64,000 bases of DNA, taken from the NCBI GenBank assembly GCA_005884685.1, contig VBAH01000014.1:1-64000 (forward strand). The letters are read 5' to 3'. Position 1 is the stretch's first letter. Every line of letters starts with the position of its first letter. Under the pieces are notes generated by a model. That model ran no database searches. It worked only from the letters and a program-made list of their open reading frames with translations, and was not told where the DNA came from. Position numbers and translations under genes: made by a program. This DNA comes from Alphaproteobacteria bacterium (GTDB lineage Bacteria; Pseudomonadota; Alphaproteobacteria; Rhizobiales; Xanthobacteraceae). Shown here one piece after another: positions 43,539 through 52,334 of this stretch.

Positions 43539-46266
43539 GCGCATACAGCGCCTCGAGCGCTTCCTTCGGCGACATCTCGTCCGGATTGAGCGCCGCGAGG
43601 GCTGCGGCGAGTTCGTCCGCTTCGCTCTGCGGGGCGGGGGTGCGGGCACGCGCGGCGAACAGCGGCAGATCGTCGATCATGGTGCGCGCGGACGTGCGAT
43701 CCTGCGATTCGAGCTGCGCCAGCACCAGCTTGGCGCGCTCGATCACCGCTCCCGGCAAGCCGGCGAGCTTGGCGACCTGGATGCCGTAGGAACGGTCCGC
43801 CGCGCCGGCCACGACCTCGTGCAGGAACACGACGTCGCCGTGCCATTCCTTCACCCGCACCGTCGCGTTGAAGAGGCGCGGCAGCTTCGCCGCGAGCGCG
43901 GTCAGCTCGTGGAAGTGCGTCGCGAACAGCGCGCGGCACTTGTTGGTCTCGTGCAGGTGCTCGATTGCAGCCCACGCGATCGAGAGCCCGTCGAAGGTCG
44001 CGGTGCCGCGTCCGATCTCGTCGAGGATGACCAGCGCGCGTTCGGTCGCCTGATTGAGGATCGCGGCGGTCTCCACCATCTCGACCATGAAGGTGGAGCG
44101 CCCGCGCGCGAGATCGTCGGCGGCGCCGACGCGCGAGAACAGCCGGTCAATGACGCCGATGCGCGCGCGCTTCGCCGGCACGAAGCTGCCCATCTGCGCC
44201 ATCGCGGCGATCAGCGCGTTCTGGCGCAGATAGGTCGATTTGCCCGCCATGTTCGGGCCGGTCACCACATAGATGCGGCCACCCCCACCCTGTCCCTCCC
44301 CCGCTTGCGCGGGAGGGTAGCGAGGGGGCGGCGGGGAAAGGTCGCAATCGTTCGCCACGAACGGCCCGCCGTCCTGTTGCAGCGCCTGCTCGACCACCGG
44401 ATGACGCCCGCCCTCGATCACGAAGTCGAGCGAGCGGTCGACCTCCGGCCGCACGTAGTCGCGCTCGACCGCCAGCGTGCCGAGCGCCGCAGAGACATCG
44501 AGCACCGCGAGTGCATGTGCGGCGCGTTTGATCGGCTCGGCCGCAGCGGTCACCTGGCTCGCGAGCCGGTCGAAGATCGCAAGCTCCATCGCGAGCGCAC
44601 GATCCGCGGCGCTCGCGATCTTTGCCTCGAGCGCGGCCAGCTCGGTGGTGGTGAAGCGCACCTGGCCGGCCAGGGTCTGGCGGTGGATGAAGGTCGCGTT
44701 CAGCGGCGCGGCGAGCAATTTCTCGCCGTGCTGCGCCGTGACCTCGATGAAATAACCCAGCACATTGTTGTGGCGCACTTTGAGTGCGCGCACGCCGGTC
44801 TCCTCGGCGTAGCGCGCCTGCAGCGCCGCCACCACGCGGCGCGATTCATCGCGCAGGCTCCGCGTCTCGTCCAGCGCCGCATCGTAACCCGCGCGCACGA
44901 AGCCGCCGTCGCGCTGCATGTACGGCACATCGTCGGCGAGTGCTGCGCCGAGCGTTGCGATGATCGCGCCGTCCGGTGCGGCGAGCGCCGCGACCGCTTC
45001 GGCGATTTCCGCGCCGACTGCGTCGGTCGGAACCAGCCGCCGTGCCAGTCCGGCCGCCGCCGCCAACCCGTCGCGAATTGCCGCGAGATCGCGCGGGCCG
45101 CCGCGCGCGAGCACGAGCCGCGCCAGCGAGCGCGCCAGATCGGGGGCGGCGGCGAGTCGGGCGCGGATATCGGCACGCTCGGCCGCATTCGCGACGAAAA
45201 ATGCGACCGCATCGAGCCGTTGCGCGATTTGCTGCGGATCGGTGAGCGGCGCCGCCAGCCGTGCGGCGAGCAGCCGCGCGCCCGCGACCGTCACGGTGCG
45301 GTCGATCGCATCGGCGAGCGAGCCGCGCCGTTCGCCCGAGAGCGTGCGCATCAGCTCGAGGTTGGCGCGCGTCGCCGCGTCGATCAGCAAGGTCGTGCCG
45401 GCGGCTTCGCGTGCCGGCGGCGAGAGCGGCGGGCGCGATCCGAGTTGCGTGCGCTCCACATACGTGATGCAGGCTGCTGCCGCCGTCAGTTCCAGCCGCG
45501 AGAAGGTGCCGAAGGATTCGGTCGTCGCGACCGCAAAGTACGAGGCAAGCCGACGCTCGGCGGTCGCGCCGTCGAACACGTCGCGCGTCAGCGGCGTCAC
45601 CACGGGCAGCGTGCGCAGCCACGGCGCGATCTCCGCGTCCCCATAGAGCGCGTCCGACACGATGATCTCGCCCGGCTCGACGCGCGCGATCTCCGCCGCC
45701 AGCGCCACGCGGTCGCACTCCATCACGCGAAACTCGGCGGTCGAGATATCGAGATAGGCGAGCGCGAACTGCGGCAGGGCATCGGGCGACGAGGCGCGCG
45801 CACGCACGATCGCGGCGAGGTAGTTGTTGCGCTTGGCATCGAGCAGCGTGTCTTCGGTCAGCGTCCCCGCGGTGATCAGTCGGGTTACGCCGCGCTGCAC
45901 GACGCTTTTCGCCCCGCGCTTCTTGGCTTCCGCCGGGTCCTCGGTCTGCTCGCACACCGCGACGCGGAAACCGGCGGCGATCAGCCGGTGCAGGTACTCG
46001 TCCGCGCGCACCACCGGCACGCCGCACATCGGAATGTCGGCGCCCTGGTGCTTGCCGCGCCGGGTGAGCACGATGCCGAGCGCGCGACTCGCGATCTCGG
46101 CGTCCTGGAAGAACAGCTCGTAGAAGTCGCCCATCCGGTAGAACAGCAGGCTGTCCGGATTGGCCGCTTTGATCTCCTGATACTGCCGCATCATCGGCGT
46201 GACGATGCCGTTGCCCTCTGCGGGAGGGCCGGACTCCGCCACGATGTTGCGATCCGAGATGTTCAT
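43510..46266 (-). CDS. mutS: DNA mismatch repair protein MutS with an in-frame repeat insertion
   Basis: This 918-residue MutS recognises mismatches and starts methyl-independent or strand-directed repair with MutL. The N-terminal mismatch-contact motif is GDFYELF (near 41), Walker [10 protein letters not shown] near 667-675, Walker [16 protein letters not shown], and a C-terminal dimerisation helix region. Between [10 protein letters not shown] and the Walker A motif there is an extra Pro/Gly-rich stretch ([19 protein letters not shown], about 646-662) encoded by part of a dispersed palindromic repeat (44281-44331). The start [12 protein letters not shown] at 46266 was preferred. The frame is open further upstream through a second repeat, which I exclude. 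The family assignment is certain; whether the insertion alters activity is unknown. Confidence 0.95.
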   Translation of the reverse strand: MNISDRNIVAESGPPAEGNGIVTPMMRQYQEIKAANPDSLLFYRMGDFYELFFQDAEIASRALGIVLTRRGKHQGADIPMCGVPVVRADEYLHRLIAAGFRVAVCEQTEDPAEAKKRGAKSVVQRGVTRLITAGTLTEDTLLDAKRNNYLAAIVRARASSPDALPQFALAYLDISTAEFRVMECDRVALAAEIARVEPGEIIVSDALYGDAEIAPWLRTLPVVTPLTRDVFDGATAERRLASYFAVATTESFGTFSRLELTAAAACITYVERTQLGSRPPLSPPAREAAGTTLLIDAATRANLELMRTLSGERRGSLADAIDRTVTVAGARLLAARLAAPLTDPQQIAQRLDAVAFFVANAAERADIRARLAAAPDLARSLARLVLARGGPRDLAAIRDGLAAAAGLARRLVPTDAVGAEIAEAVAALAAPDGAIIATLGAALADDVPYMQRDGGFVRAGYDAALDETRSLRDESRRVVAALQARYAEETGVRALKVRHNNVLGYFIEVTAQHGEKLLAAPLNATFIHRQTLAGQVRFTTTELAALEAKIASAADRALAMELAIFDRLASQVTAAAEPIKRAAHALAVLDVSAALGTLAVERDYVRPEVDRSLDFVIEGGRHPVVEQALQQDGGPFVANDCDLSPPPPRYPPAQAGEGQGGGGRIYVVTGPNMAGKSTYLRQNALIAAMAQMGSFVPAKRARIGVIDRLFSRVGAADDLARGRSTFMVEMVETAAILNQATERALVILDEIGRGTATFDGLSIAWAAIEHLHETNKCRALFATHFHELTALAAKLPRLFNATVRVKEWHGDVVFLHEVVAGAADRSYGIQVAKLAGLPGAVIERAKLVLAQLESQDRTSARTMIDDLPLFAARARTPAPQSEADELAAALAALNPDEMSPKEALEALYALKSAASKKA
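44281..44331. repeat. Partial palindromic repeat inside mutS
   Basis: The inner unit of the long repeat family (ACCCTGTCCCTCCCCCGC and inverted GCGGGAGGG) in the coding strand of mutS, adding about 17 codons without breaking the frame. Confidence 0.85.
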
Positions 46267-46278
46267 GCATTCCACTTT

Positions 46279-46353
46279 CCGCTCATGCCCGCGGAAGCGG
46301 GCATCCAGTTCTTTGCCAAGGACTGGGTTCCCCGCTTTCGCGGGGACGAGCGG
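46279..46353. repeat. Dispersed palindromic repeat just upstream of mutS
   Basis: Arms CCGCTCATGCCCGCGGAAGCGGG and CCCCGCTTTCGCGGGGACGAGCGG. It begins 13 bases before the mutS start codon on the template, so it lies in the mutS leader. Confidence 0.8.
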
Positions 46354-46414
46354 CAGGACTGCTCTAGCAGAACGCGCACCGGCTTTCATGCGCGCGCTCC
46401 AGGCAACACACAGC

Positions 46415-47413
46415 TTACAGCGTCGATTTCAGCTTCAGATGATCCAGCCGGTTGATCGACTTCACGCCGAGGCGGCGTTTTTCGCCGCCCTGCGCGACGT
46501 CGAGCGGCACGGTCGTGCCGGCCGCGCCGGTCGCCCAGACCTTGCGGTAGAAATCCGCGAGGCTGCGCGGCGGCTCGCCCGCGACGCCGACGATCTCGTC
46601 GCCCTTGCGGATGCCGGCCGCTTCCGCCGGCCCGCCCGGCGTGACGCGCGCCACCATCAGCCGCCCGCGCACATCGTCGGCCGCAACGCCCAGCCAGGGA
46701 CGGCCGGGGCCGGCGACGTGCCCGTCGGCGATCAGATCGCCGAGGATCGGCGGCAACCGGTCGATCGGCACGAACATATTGCCGGGCGTTGCGCCGCCGG
46801 TGCCCGCCGCGTCCCCGACGATCAGCGAGCCGATGCCGATCAGTCTGCCTTCGCGTGAGATCAGCGCGGCGCCGCTCCAGGCCGGATGCGGCGGCGTCGT
46901 GAAGATCGCCTCGTCGAGCAGATATTCCCAGTTGCCGGCGAACTCGCGCTTGGCGGCGACGTAGGCGGGCGCCACCATGTCGGTCCCGCCATAGCTCACG
47001 ACCAGCACCGGATCGCGCTCTTTCGTGTCGGCGGAGCGGCCGAAGGTGAGCGGCTTGAGCTTCAAGGGCTCGATCGCCCGCAGCACGCCGAAACCGGTCT
47101 CGTGGTCGTAGCCGACGATGGTCGCCGGCACCGTGCGGCCCGCATTGGTGGTGATCTCGGCGGCGTGGGCCTCGACCATCAGGTAACCGATGGTGAGGAT
47201 GAGCCCGTCCTCGTCGATGACGACGCCCGATCCCGCGCGCTCGCGTCCGAGGCTTTGCACCGTCAGCCCGTCGGGATTGATCGTGGTCTTGACGCGCACG
47301 ACCGCGGAGACGAGTTCTTCGAGCGACGCCGCGCCGGCAGGCGCGGCCGCGAACACAAGCGCGGCCGTCAGCGCGAGAACGCCCGATCTCAGGTTGCCGC
47401 GGCCGGGTCGCAT
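46415..47413 (-). CDS. Trypsin-like/PDZ protein of the S1C type, catalytic triad incomplete
   Basis: This 332-residue exported protein has a signal peptide ([17 protein letters not shown]), a HtrA-like trypsin fold ([11 protein letters not shown] at 60-70, [16 protein letters not shown]) and a C-terminal PDZ domain (about 235-325, [24 protein letters not shown]). In active HtrA the His lies in LTNxHVV; here the segment is [10 protein letters not shown] (about 73-82), without that His. The Asp loop reads DHETGFGVL instead of D..DLAVL. The Ser position is kept as AWSGAAL (Ser180). So it probably binds but does not cleave substrate, or is a chaperone. A small gene (47445-47687) lies just upstream on the same strand. 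Confidence 0.85.
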   Translation of the reverse strand: MRPGRGNLRSGVLALTAALVFAAAPAGAASLEELVSAVVRVKTTINPDGLTVQSLGRERAGSGVVIDEDGLILTIGYLMVEAHAAEITTNAGRTVPATIVGYDHETGFGVLRAIEPLKLKPLTFGRSADTKERDPVLVVSYGGTDMVAPAYVAAKREFAGNWEYLLDEAIFTTPPHPAWSGAALISREGRLIGIGSLIVGDAAGTGGATPGNMFVPIDRLPPILGDLIADGHVAGPGRPWLGVAADDVRGRLMVARVTPGGPAEAAGIRKGDEIVGVAGEPPRSLADFYRKVWATGAAGTTVPLDVAQGGEKRRLGVKSINRLDHLKLKSTL

Positions 47414-47444
47414 CAGCAGGCCCCAGAATCGAGCCCGATCTTAA

Positions 47445-47687
47445 TCACGGACCGAAGGCCACGCCACGCGTTTCCTTTTCGGTGCGGGTCCAGGCGGTCT
47501 CGTTCTTTTTCTCGTAATCCTGGAAGGCTTTCACCAAGCCGCCCAGCACCTCGGCCGATGTCTCAAACATCGCCTTGAACTGCGGCTCGTCGACTTTGTC
47601 GATGTCGGCACGCAGATGATCGATGGTTTCCTTGAGATGGGCTGCCATCCTGCGGGTGTGATGCAGCGGATTGCGCTCCTCTGTCAT
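47445..47687 (-). CDS. Conserved small hypothetical protein, 80 aa
   Basis: The product begins MTEERNPLHHTRRMAAHLKE and is almost wholly charged alpha helix, with two likely helices (about 14-35 and 40-65) suggesting a small coiled-coil or helical-hairpin protein. It ends GVAFGP. GGAG lies upstream of the ATG at 47687. It precedes the PDZ protein by 31 bases on the same strand, so the two may be co-transcribed. No function is known to me for this group; the length and composition resemble rhizobial small conserved proteins. Confidence 0.65.
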   Translation of the reverse strand: MTEERNPLHHTRRMAAHLKETIDHLRADIDKVDEPQFKAMFETSAEVLGGLVKAFQDYEKKNETAWTRTEKETRGVAFGP

Positions 47688-47818
47688 GATTCCGTCTCCG
47701 CGGGTGTCTCTAAAGGAAACGACGGCGCCACCCCGAGGGTTCCGGTCGTGCTTGAGGCGCCCCGGGCGGCTCCGCTACACTCGCTGGTTCCGGCGCGTGC
47801 GCCGTTCAAGGGGTTGAA

Positions 47819-50095
47819 ATGCTGACGAAAAATCCAAACCGCTCGCGCCCGACCTTCACCGACCAGGAAGCGTTGCTGTTTCACAGCCAGGGCCGGCCCG
47901 GCAAACTCGAGGTCATCGCCACCAAGCCGATGGCGACGCAGCGCGATCTTTCGCTCGCGTATTCGCCCGGCGTCGCCGTCCCGGTGCTGGCGATCGCCGA
48001 GGATGAAAGCAAGGCCTACGACTACACCACCAAAGGCAATTTCGTCGCCGTCATCACCAACGGCACCGCCATTCTCGGGCTCGGCAATCGCGGCGCGCTT
48101 GCCGCCAAGCCCGTGATGGAAGGCAAGGCGGTGCTGTTCAAGCGCTTCGCCGATATCGACTCGATCGACCTGGAAGTGAACACCGAAGATCCGGACGAGT
48201 TCATCAATTGCGTGAAGTTTCTCGGCAAGGGCTGGGGCGGCATCAACCTCGAAGACATCAAGGCGCCGGAGTGCTTCATCATCGAGCAGCGTCTGCGCGA
48301 GTTGCTCGACATTCCGGTGTTCCATGACGACCAGCATGGCACCGCCATCATCGCGGCGGCCGGCCTGATCAACGCACTGCATCTCACCGGCCGCGACCTC
48401 AAGGAGACGAAGCTCGTCGTCAACGGGGCGGGGGCGAGCGGCATTGCCTGCACCGAGTTGCTCAAGGCGCTCGGGCTGCAGCCGAACAACGTCATCCTCT
48501 GCGACACCAAGGGCGTGATCTACCAGGGCCGCCGCGAGGGCATGAACCAGTGGAAGTCCGCACACGCGGTCGAGACCAAAGCGCGCACGCTGGCTGAGGC
48601 GTTCGAGGGCGCGGACGTGGCGTTCGGCCTCTCGCAAAAGGGGGCATTCAACATCGACATGGTCAAGTCGATGGCGGCCAAGCCGATCATCTTCGCGATG
48701 GCCAATCCCGATCCGGAGATCACCGTCGAGGAGGTCGCGCAGGTGCGCTCCGACGCCATCATGGCGACCGGGCGCTCGGACTATCCGAACCAGGTCAACA
48801 ACGTGCTCGGCTTTCCCTATATCTTCCGCGGCGCGCTCGACGTGCGCGCCACCACCATCAACATGGAGATGAAGATCGCGGCCGCGCAGGCGCTCGCCGA
48901 GCTTGCGCGCGAGGACGTGCCGGACGAGGTGGCGGCCGCCTACGGCACGCGGCCGAAGTTCGGGCCGGACTACATCATTCCGGTGCCGTTCGACCCGCGG
49001 CTCATCTCGGCGATCCCGCCCGCGGTCGCCAAGGCCGCGATCGACACCGGCGTCGCGCGCAAGCCGATCGTCGACATGGAGGCTTACGCCCAGGCGCTGC
49101 GCACGCGGCGCGATCCTGTCGCCGGCGTGCTCTCCCGCGTGTTCGAGCGGCTCAAGCGTTCGCCCAAGCGCGTGGTGTTCGCGGAGGGCGAGGAAGAACA
49201 GGTGATCCGCGCCGCAGCGGCCTTCGTCGAGCAGGGGCTCGGCACCGTGCTCCTCGTCGGACGCGAGAACCGTGTGCGCGAAACCGCCGAACAGGCCGGC
49301 ATCAGCCTCGATGAGGACATTGCGATCGTCAACGCCAGGCTCTCGCGCCGCAACGCCGACTATGCGGCCTATCTCTATGAGCGGCTGCAGCGCAAAGGCT
49401 ACCTGATCCGCGACTGCCAGCGCATGGTGAACCAGGACCGCAACACCTTCGCGGCCTGCATGGTGGCGATGAACGACGCCGACGCGATGGTGACCGGCGT
49501 CACGCGCAATTTTTCCGTCGCGCTGCAAGAGGTGCAGCGCGTGATCGATCCGAAGCCCGGCCATCGCGTGATCGGCGTCTCGCTGGTGCTGGCGCGCGGC
49601 CGCACCGTGCTGGTCGCCGACACGGCCGTCACCGAGATGCCCGATGGACCCGACATTGCGGAGATCGCCGTCGAGGCGGCAGGCGTCGCGCGCAAGCTCG
49701 GTTACGAGCCGCGCGTAGCGCTGCTCTCGTTCTCGACCTTCGGGCACCCGCCGGGCGAGCGGGCCGAGAAAGTTCAGCACGCCGTGCGCATCCTCGACCA
49801 GCAGCGCGTCGATTTCGAATACGACGGCGAAATGGCGGCGGACGTCGCGCTCTCGCCCGACCTGATGGCGGCGTATCCGTTCTGCCGCCTCACCGGGCCT
49901 GCCAATGTGCTGGTGATGCCCGCCTTCCACTCCGCGGCGATCTCGACCAAGATGCTGCAAACGCTCGGCGGCGCGACCGTGATCGGACCGCTGCTGGTCG
50001 GGCTCGACAATTCGGTGCAGATCGTCAATTTGTCCTCGAAGGACACCGATGTGGTGAACATGGCCGCGCTCGCGGCCTACAATGTGAGCGGATAG
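47819..50095 (+). CDS. maeB: NADP-dependent malic enzyme fused to a phosphotransacetylase-like domain
   Basis: This 758-residue chimeric protein converts malate to pyruvate and CO2 with NADP+. The N-terminal malic enzyme (about 1-430) has SLAYSPGVAVPV near 43, the metal/substrate region EDIKAPECF, and a Rossmann loop GAGASGIACTE near 204. The C-terminal 320 residues form a phosphate acetyl/butyryltransferase fold (VVFAEGEEEQVIRAA, FGHPPGERAEKV), typical of MaeB in rhizobia, where it has a regulatory rather than catalytic role. Rhizobial TME enzymes respond to acetyl-CoA. The start is ATG 47819, and the full length is preserved. Confidence 0.96.
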   Translation: MLTKNPNRSRPTFTDQEALLFHSQGRPGKLEVIATKPMATQRDLSLAYSPGVAVPVLAIAEDESKAYDYTTKGNFVAVITNGTAILGLGNRGALAAKPVMEGKAVLFKRFADIDSIDLEVNTEDPDEFINCVKFLGKGWGGINLEDIKAPECFIIEQRLRELLDIPVFHDDQHGTAIIAAAGLINALHLTGRDLKETKLVVNGAGASGIACTELLKALGLQPNNVILCDTKGVIYQGRREGMNQWKSAHAVETKARTLAEAFEGADVAFGLSQKGAFNIDMVKSMAAKPIIFAMANPDPEITVEEVAQVRSDAIMATGRSDYPNQVNNVLGFPYIFRGALDVRATTINMEMKIAAAQALAELAREDVPDEVAAAYGTRPKFGPDYIIPVPFDPRLISAIPPAVAKAAIDTGVARKPIVDMEAYAQALRTRRDPVAGVLSRVFERLKRSPKRVVFAEGEEEQVIRAAAAFVEQGLGTVLLVGRENRVRETAEQAGISLDEDIAIVNARLSRRNADYAAYLYERLQRKGYLIRDCQRMVNQDRNTFAACMVAMNDADAMVTGVTRNFSVALQEVQRVIDPKPGHRVIGVSLVLARGRTVLVADTAVTEMPDGPDIAEIAVEAAGVARKLGYEPRVALLSFSTFGHPPGERAEKVQHAVRILDQQRVDFEYDGEMAADVALSPDLMAAYPFCRLTGPANVLVMPAFHSAAISTKMLQTLGGATVIGPLLVGLDNSVQIVNLSSKDTDVVNMAALAAYNVSG

Positions 50096-50177
50096 GGCGA
50101 ATGGGGAGTGGCGAATAGCGAATGGTCAGCTAGACGCTGCTTCCTTTTCCATTCGCCACTCGCTATTCGCCATTCAC
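50096..50177. repeat. Inverted repeat downstream of maeB
   Basis: Arms GGGCGAATGGGGAGTGGCGAATAGCG (left) and CCACTCGCTATTCGCCATTCACC (right, inverted). A stable hairpin forms and may serve as a terminator for maeB. It is compositionally distinct from the other repeats. Confidence 0.65.
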
Positions 50178-50199
50178 CTTCTTGCTCGAGGAAACGAAC

Positions 50200-51093
50200 A
50201 TGCCCACCAAACTCCGCGGCGTCATCGCCGCCGTTGCAACCGCCGTCGATGAGGGCGGTGCGCCCGATGCGGCGCGCTCGGTGAAGCTTGCCCGGTTCCT
50301 GCTCGACACCGGCTGCGACGGCCTCAACGTGCTCGGCACCACCGGCGAGGCGACCTCGTTTTCGCTCGCGCAGCGCAAGGCGGTGATGACGGCCTACCGA
50401 GACGCCGGCCTGCCGCTCGACCGGCTGATGGTCGGCACCGGCGCGGCCGCGACCGCCGATGCGGTCGCGCTCACCCGTCACGCCGCAGAGCTCGGCTTTG
50501 CCGGCGCGCTGATCCTGCCGCCGTTCTATTACAAGGGGGTGCCGGACGACGGGCTTGCCGCCTATATCGGCGCGATCGTCACGGCGACGGCCGAGCAGCC
50601 GATCCCCATTTATCTCTATCATTTCCCCTCGCAGTCCGGCCTGCCGTGGCACGTCAAGCTGATCGCGCGGCTGCTCGAGGCGCATAAGGGCCGCATCGTC
50701 GGGCTGAAGGACTCCTCAGGCGACATGAATTACGCACGGGAGGCCGCCGGCATCGCGCCCGGCTTCAACGTATTTCCCTCGACCGAAGCCTGCCTGATCG
50801 AGGCGCGCTCGGGCGTTTTCGCCGGCTGCATCTCGGCCACCGCGAACCTCAATGCGGATCTCTGCCAGCGCGCGTGGTCGGCCGGCGATCAGGCCGCGCT
50901 CGATAGCGCGGTGGCGATCCGCAAGCTGTTCGACGGCAAGCCGCTGGTGTCGGGCGTGAAGGCAACGCTTGCGCACATTCATGGCGATCCGGCCTGGGCG
51001 CGCGTCGCCCCGCCGCTGGCGCCGTTTTCTGCCGCCGACCGGGCGAGCGCGAATGCCGGTTACGACGCCGCGCGGGCGAGGAAGGTGGCCTAG
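50200..51093 (+). CDS. Dihydrodipicolinate synthase / N-acetylneuraminate lyase family protein
   Basis: This 297-residue TIM-barrel aldolase has the Schiff-base lysine in VGLKDSSGDMN near 167-177, the YLYHFPSQSG tyrosine motif near 140, and GTTGEATSFS near 46. Members condense or cleave pyruvate with aldehydes; this one is unlikely to be housekeeping DapA, because the sequence around GLNVLGTTGEA differs from classical DapA and it is a lone gene near maeB. It could act on a keto-sugar acid or an aromatic aldehyde-pyruvate. The ATG at 50200 follows GAGGAA; a TTG six codons earlier was rejected. Confidence 0.85.
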   Translation: MPTKLRGVIAAVATAVDEGGAPDAARSVKLARFLLDTGCDGLNVLGTTGEATSFSLAQRKAVMTAYRDAGLPLDRLMVGTGAAATADAVALTRHAAELGFAGALILPPFYYKGVPDDGLAAYIGAIVTATAEQPIPIYLYHFPSQSGLPWHVKLIARLLEAHKGRIVGLKDSSGDMNYAREAAGIAPGFNVFPSTEACLIEARSGVFAGCISATANLNADLCQRAWSAGDQAALDSAVAIRKLFDGKPLVSGVKATLAHIHGDPAWARVAPPLAPFSAADRASANAGYDAARARKVA

Positions 51094-51145
51094 TCTCTCG
51101 CTGCGATTGCGCGACTTGCGGAGCCATTCGTGCTATGGATTGCGC

Positions 51146-51358
51146 ATGAGCGACATTGCGGAAAAGAAGCTGTCCAAGGCCGAAATCGCCGAGTTGCGCC
51201 AGCTCCGGCTCGAGGCGATGAACCTGCAGGCGATCGAGGGCAATCCCCTCGATGCCGACGACATCGCAATGTTCGAGATGTTCGAGCGGGAGGGGTGGAG
51301 CGACGAGAAGTGTCGTGCCTATATCCTCGCACGTAAGCCGACCACGAACGGCCGGTGA
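51146..51358 (+). CDS. Antitoxin, VbhA family
   Basis: This 70-residue protein (MSDIAEKKLSKAEIAELRQL...) resembles VbhA-type antitoxins that block Fic AMP-transferases by inserting a Glu into the ATP site. The region NLQAIEGNPLDADDIAMFE aligns with the family inhibitory motif and following helix (EG conserved; the expected Ser/Thr four residues before Glu is Leu). It is followed by a Fic gene whose GTG start overlaps its TGA (GTGA), the arrangement expected for a coupled antitoxin-toxin pair. The toxin is broken by frameshifts, so the antitoxin is probably a relic. The start has no strong Shine-Dalgarno. Confidence 0.75.
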   Translation: MSDIAEKKLSKAEIAELRQLRLEAMNLQAIEGNPLDADDIAMFEMFEREGWSDEKCRAYILARKPTTNGR

Positions 51359-51928
51359 ACGGCCCCCACGACCCGTACGTTTATCCCGGCACCATTGTCC
51401 TGCGAAACAGGCTCGGGATCACCAACCCCGCCTTTCTCGACAAACAGGAACGTGCGCTCGTCGCGCTACGGAGTCGACGAGGTATCCCCCGCGGCACCTT
51501 CGACCTACTCACCTGCGCGCGATCCATCGCCACCTGTTCCAGGACATCTACGACTGGGCCGGCAAGCTGCGCACGGTCGAGATCAGCAAGGGCGACCAGC
51601 AATTCCAGTTCCGCCAATACATCCAGACCGGCATGGCCGACGTCCATCGGCGGCTGTTGCGCGCGCAGTTTCTTGCCGCGCTGTCGCCGGACGCATTTGC
51701 CGAGCAGGCGGCCGTCATCGTCGGCGACATCAACTACATCCATCCGTTCCGCGAAAGGAACGGCCGCACACAGCTGCAGTACCTCAAGCAACTCGCCGAC
51801 CGGGCGGGTCATCGGCTCGACCTGGCGCAGATCAGCGGTGACCGCTGGATCGAGGCGTCATCATCAGCCATGCGGCCAGATATGACACCATGGCGGCTGT
51901 CATCCTGGAGGCTCTGGTCCGTCCCTGA
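51355..51928 (+). pseudogene. Fic family AMP-transferase, frameshifted
   Basis: Three frames must be joined to restore the protein. The first (from GTG 51355) gives a typical N-terminus with YVYPGTIVLRNRLGI; near 51511 a shift by -1 moves to a second frame with HLRAIHRHLFQDIYDWAGKLR and TVEISKGDQQF; near 51862 another shift restores SHAARYDTMAAVILEAL and the stop at 51926-51928. The active-site loop reads HPFRERNGRTQL instead of HPFx(D/E)GNGRxxR, so the Gly and the last Arg are lost. Fic proteins modify target proteins with AMP and this module would have been a toxin paired with the preceding VbhA. It is a pseudogene with two frameshifts plus active-site changes. Confidence 0.85.
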
Positions 51929-51945
51929 CCGCGCATTTACCAGCG

Positions 51946-51974
51946 TTGACGGGCGTTTTCGCGCCCTTTATAAG
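51946..51974 (+). promoter_or_regulatory. Promoter of rpsT
   Basis: TTGACG (51946-51951), then TTATAA (51968-51973) or TATAAG (51969-51974) with a 16-17-base spacer, close to the sigma-70 consensus. It lies about 95 bases upstream of rpsT. Confidence 0.65.
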
Positions 51975-51986
51975 CCTGCCCAACCG

Positions 51987-52015
51987 GCGGCGAGAGTTTC
52001 GCCGCTCTATTTTTT
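51987..52015 (+). promoter_or_regulatory. Leader hairpin with U-run upstream of rpsT (possible attenuator)
   Basis: GCGGCGA (51987-51993) and TCGCCGC (51999-52005) pair around a GAGTT loop, followed by TATTTTTT (52009-52015 or so). It resembles an intrinsic terminator before rpsT. A second perfect hairpin, GTTGCGC-CAA-GCGCAAC, lies at 52033-52049. The pair could attenuate or autoregulate S20 expression. Confidence 0.5.
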
Positions 52016-52067
52016 CACCAGTCAGAACTGCGGTTGCGCCAAGCGCAACTGGTAGCACGGACGAACC

Positions 52068-52334
52068 ATGGCCAATACCTCCTCCGCCCGCAAAGCCGCC
52101 CGCGTGATCGCGCGGCGAACCGAAGTCAACACCGCGCGCCGCTCGCACGTGCGCTCCTCGGTGCGCAAGGTCGAGGAGGCGATCGCCTCCGGCGACAAGG
52201 CGGCGGCAGCAGCCGCTCTCAAGGCAGCCGAGCCCGAGATCATGCGCGCCGCGCAGAAGGGCGTCGTCCATCGCAACGCCGCGAACCGGAAGGTCTCGCG
52301 CCTCGCGCACCGCGTCGCCAAGCTCGGCAAGTAA
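52068..52334 (+). CDS. rpsT: 30S ribosomal protein S20
   Basis: The 88-residue protein begins [21 protein letters not shown] and is Lys/Arg/Ala-rich with three helices, as in all bacterial S20 (bS20), which binds 16S rRNA early in small-subunit assembly. The conserved [15 protein letters not shown] region is at 65-79. The upstream leader has a promoter and two hairpins. The location next to dnaA is typical of Bradyrhizobium and Rhodopseudomonas chromosomes. Transcription ends near a GC hairpin at 52361-52382. Confidence 0.97.
   Translation: MANTSSARKAARVIARRTEVNTARRSHVRSSVRKVEEAIASGDKAAAAAALKAAEPEIMRAAQKGVVHRNAANRKVSRLAHRVAKLGK

Noticed and set aside
46267-46389. Extended N-terminus of MutS
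   Set aside because: The extra codons translate a dispersed palindromic repeat, and the family start MNISD is downstream of it.
47684-49960. Long minus-strand open frame opposite maeB
   Set aside because: Shadow of a strongly conserved malic enzyme gene; composition rich in Arg, His, Asp and no recognisable motif.
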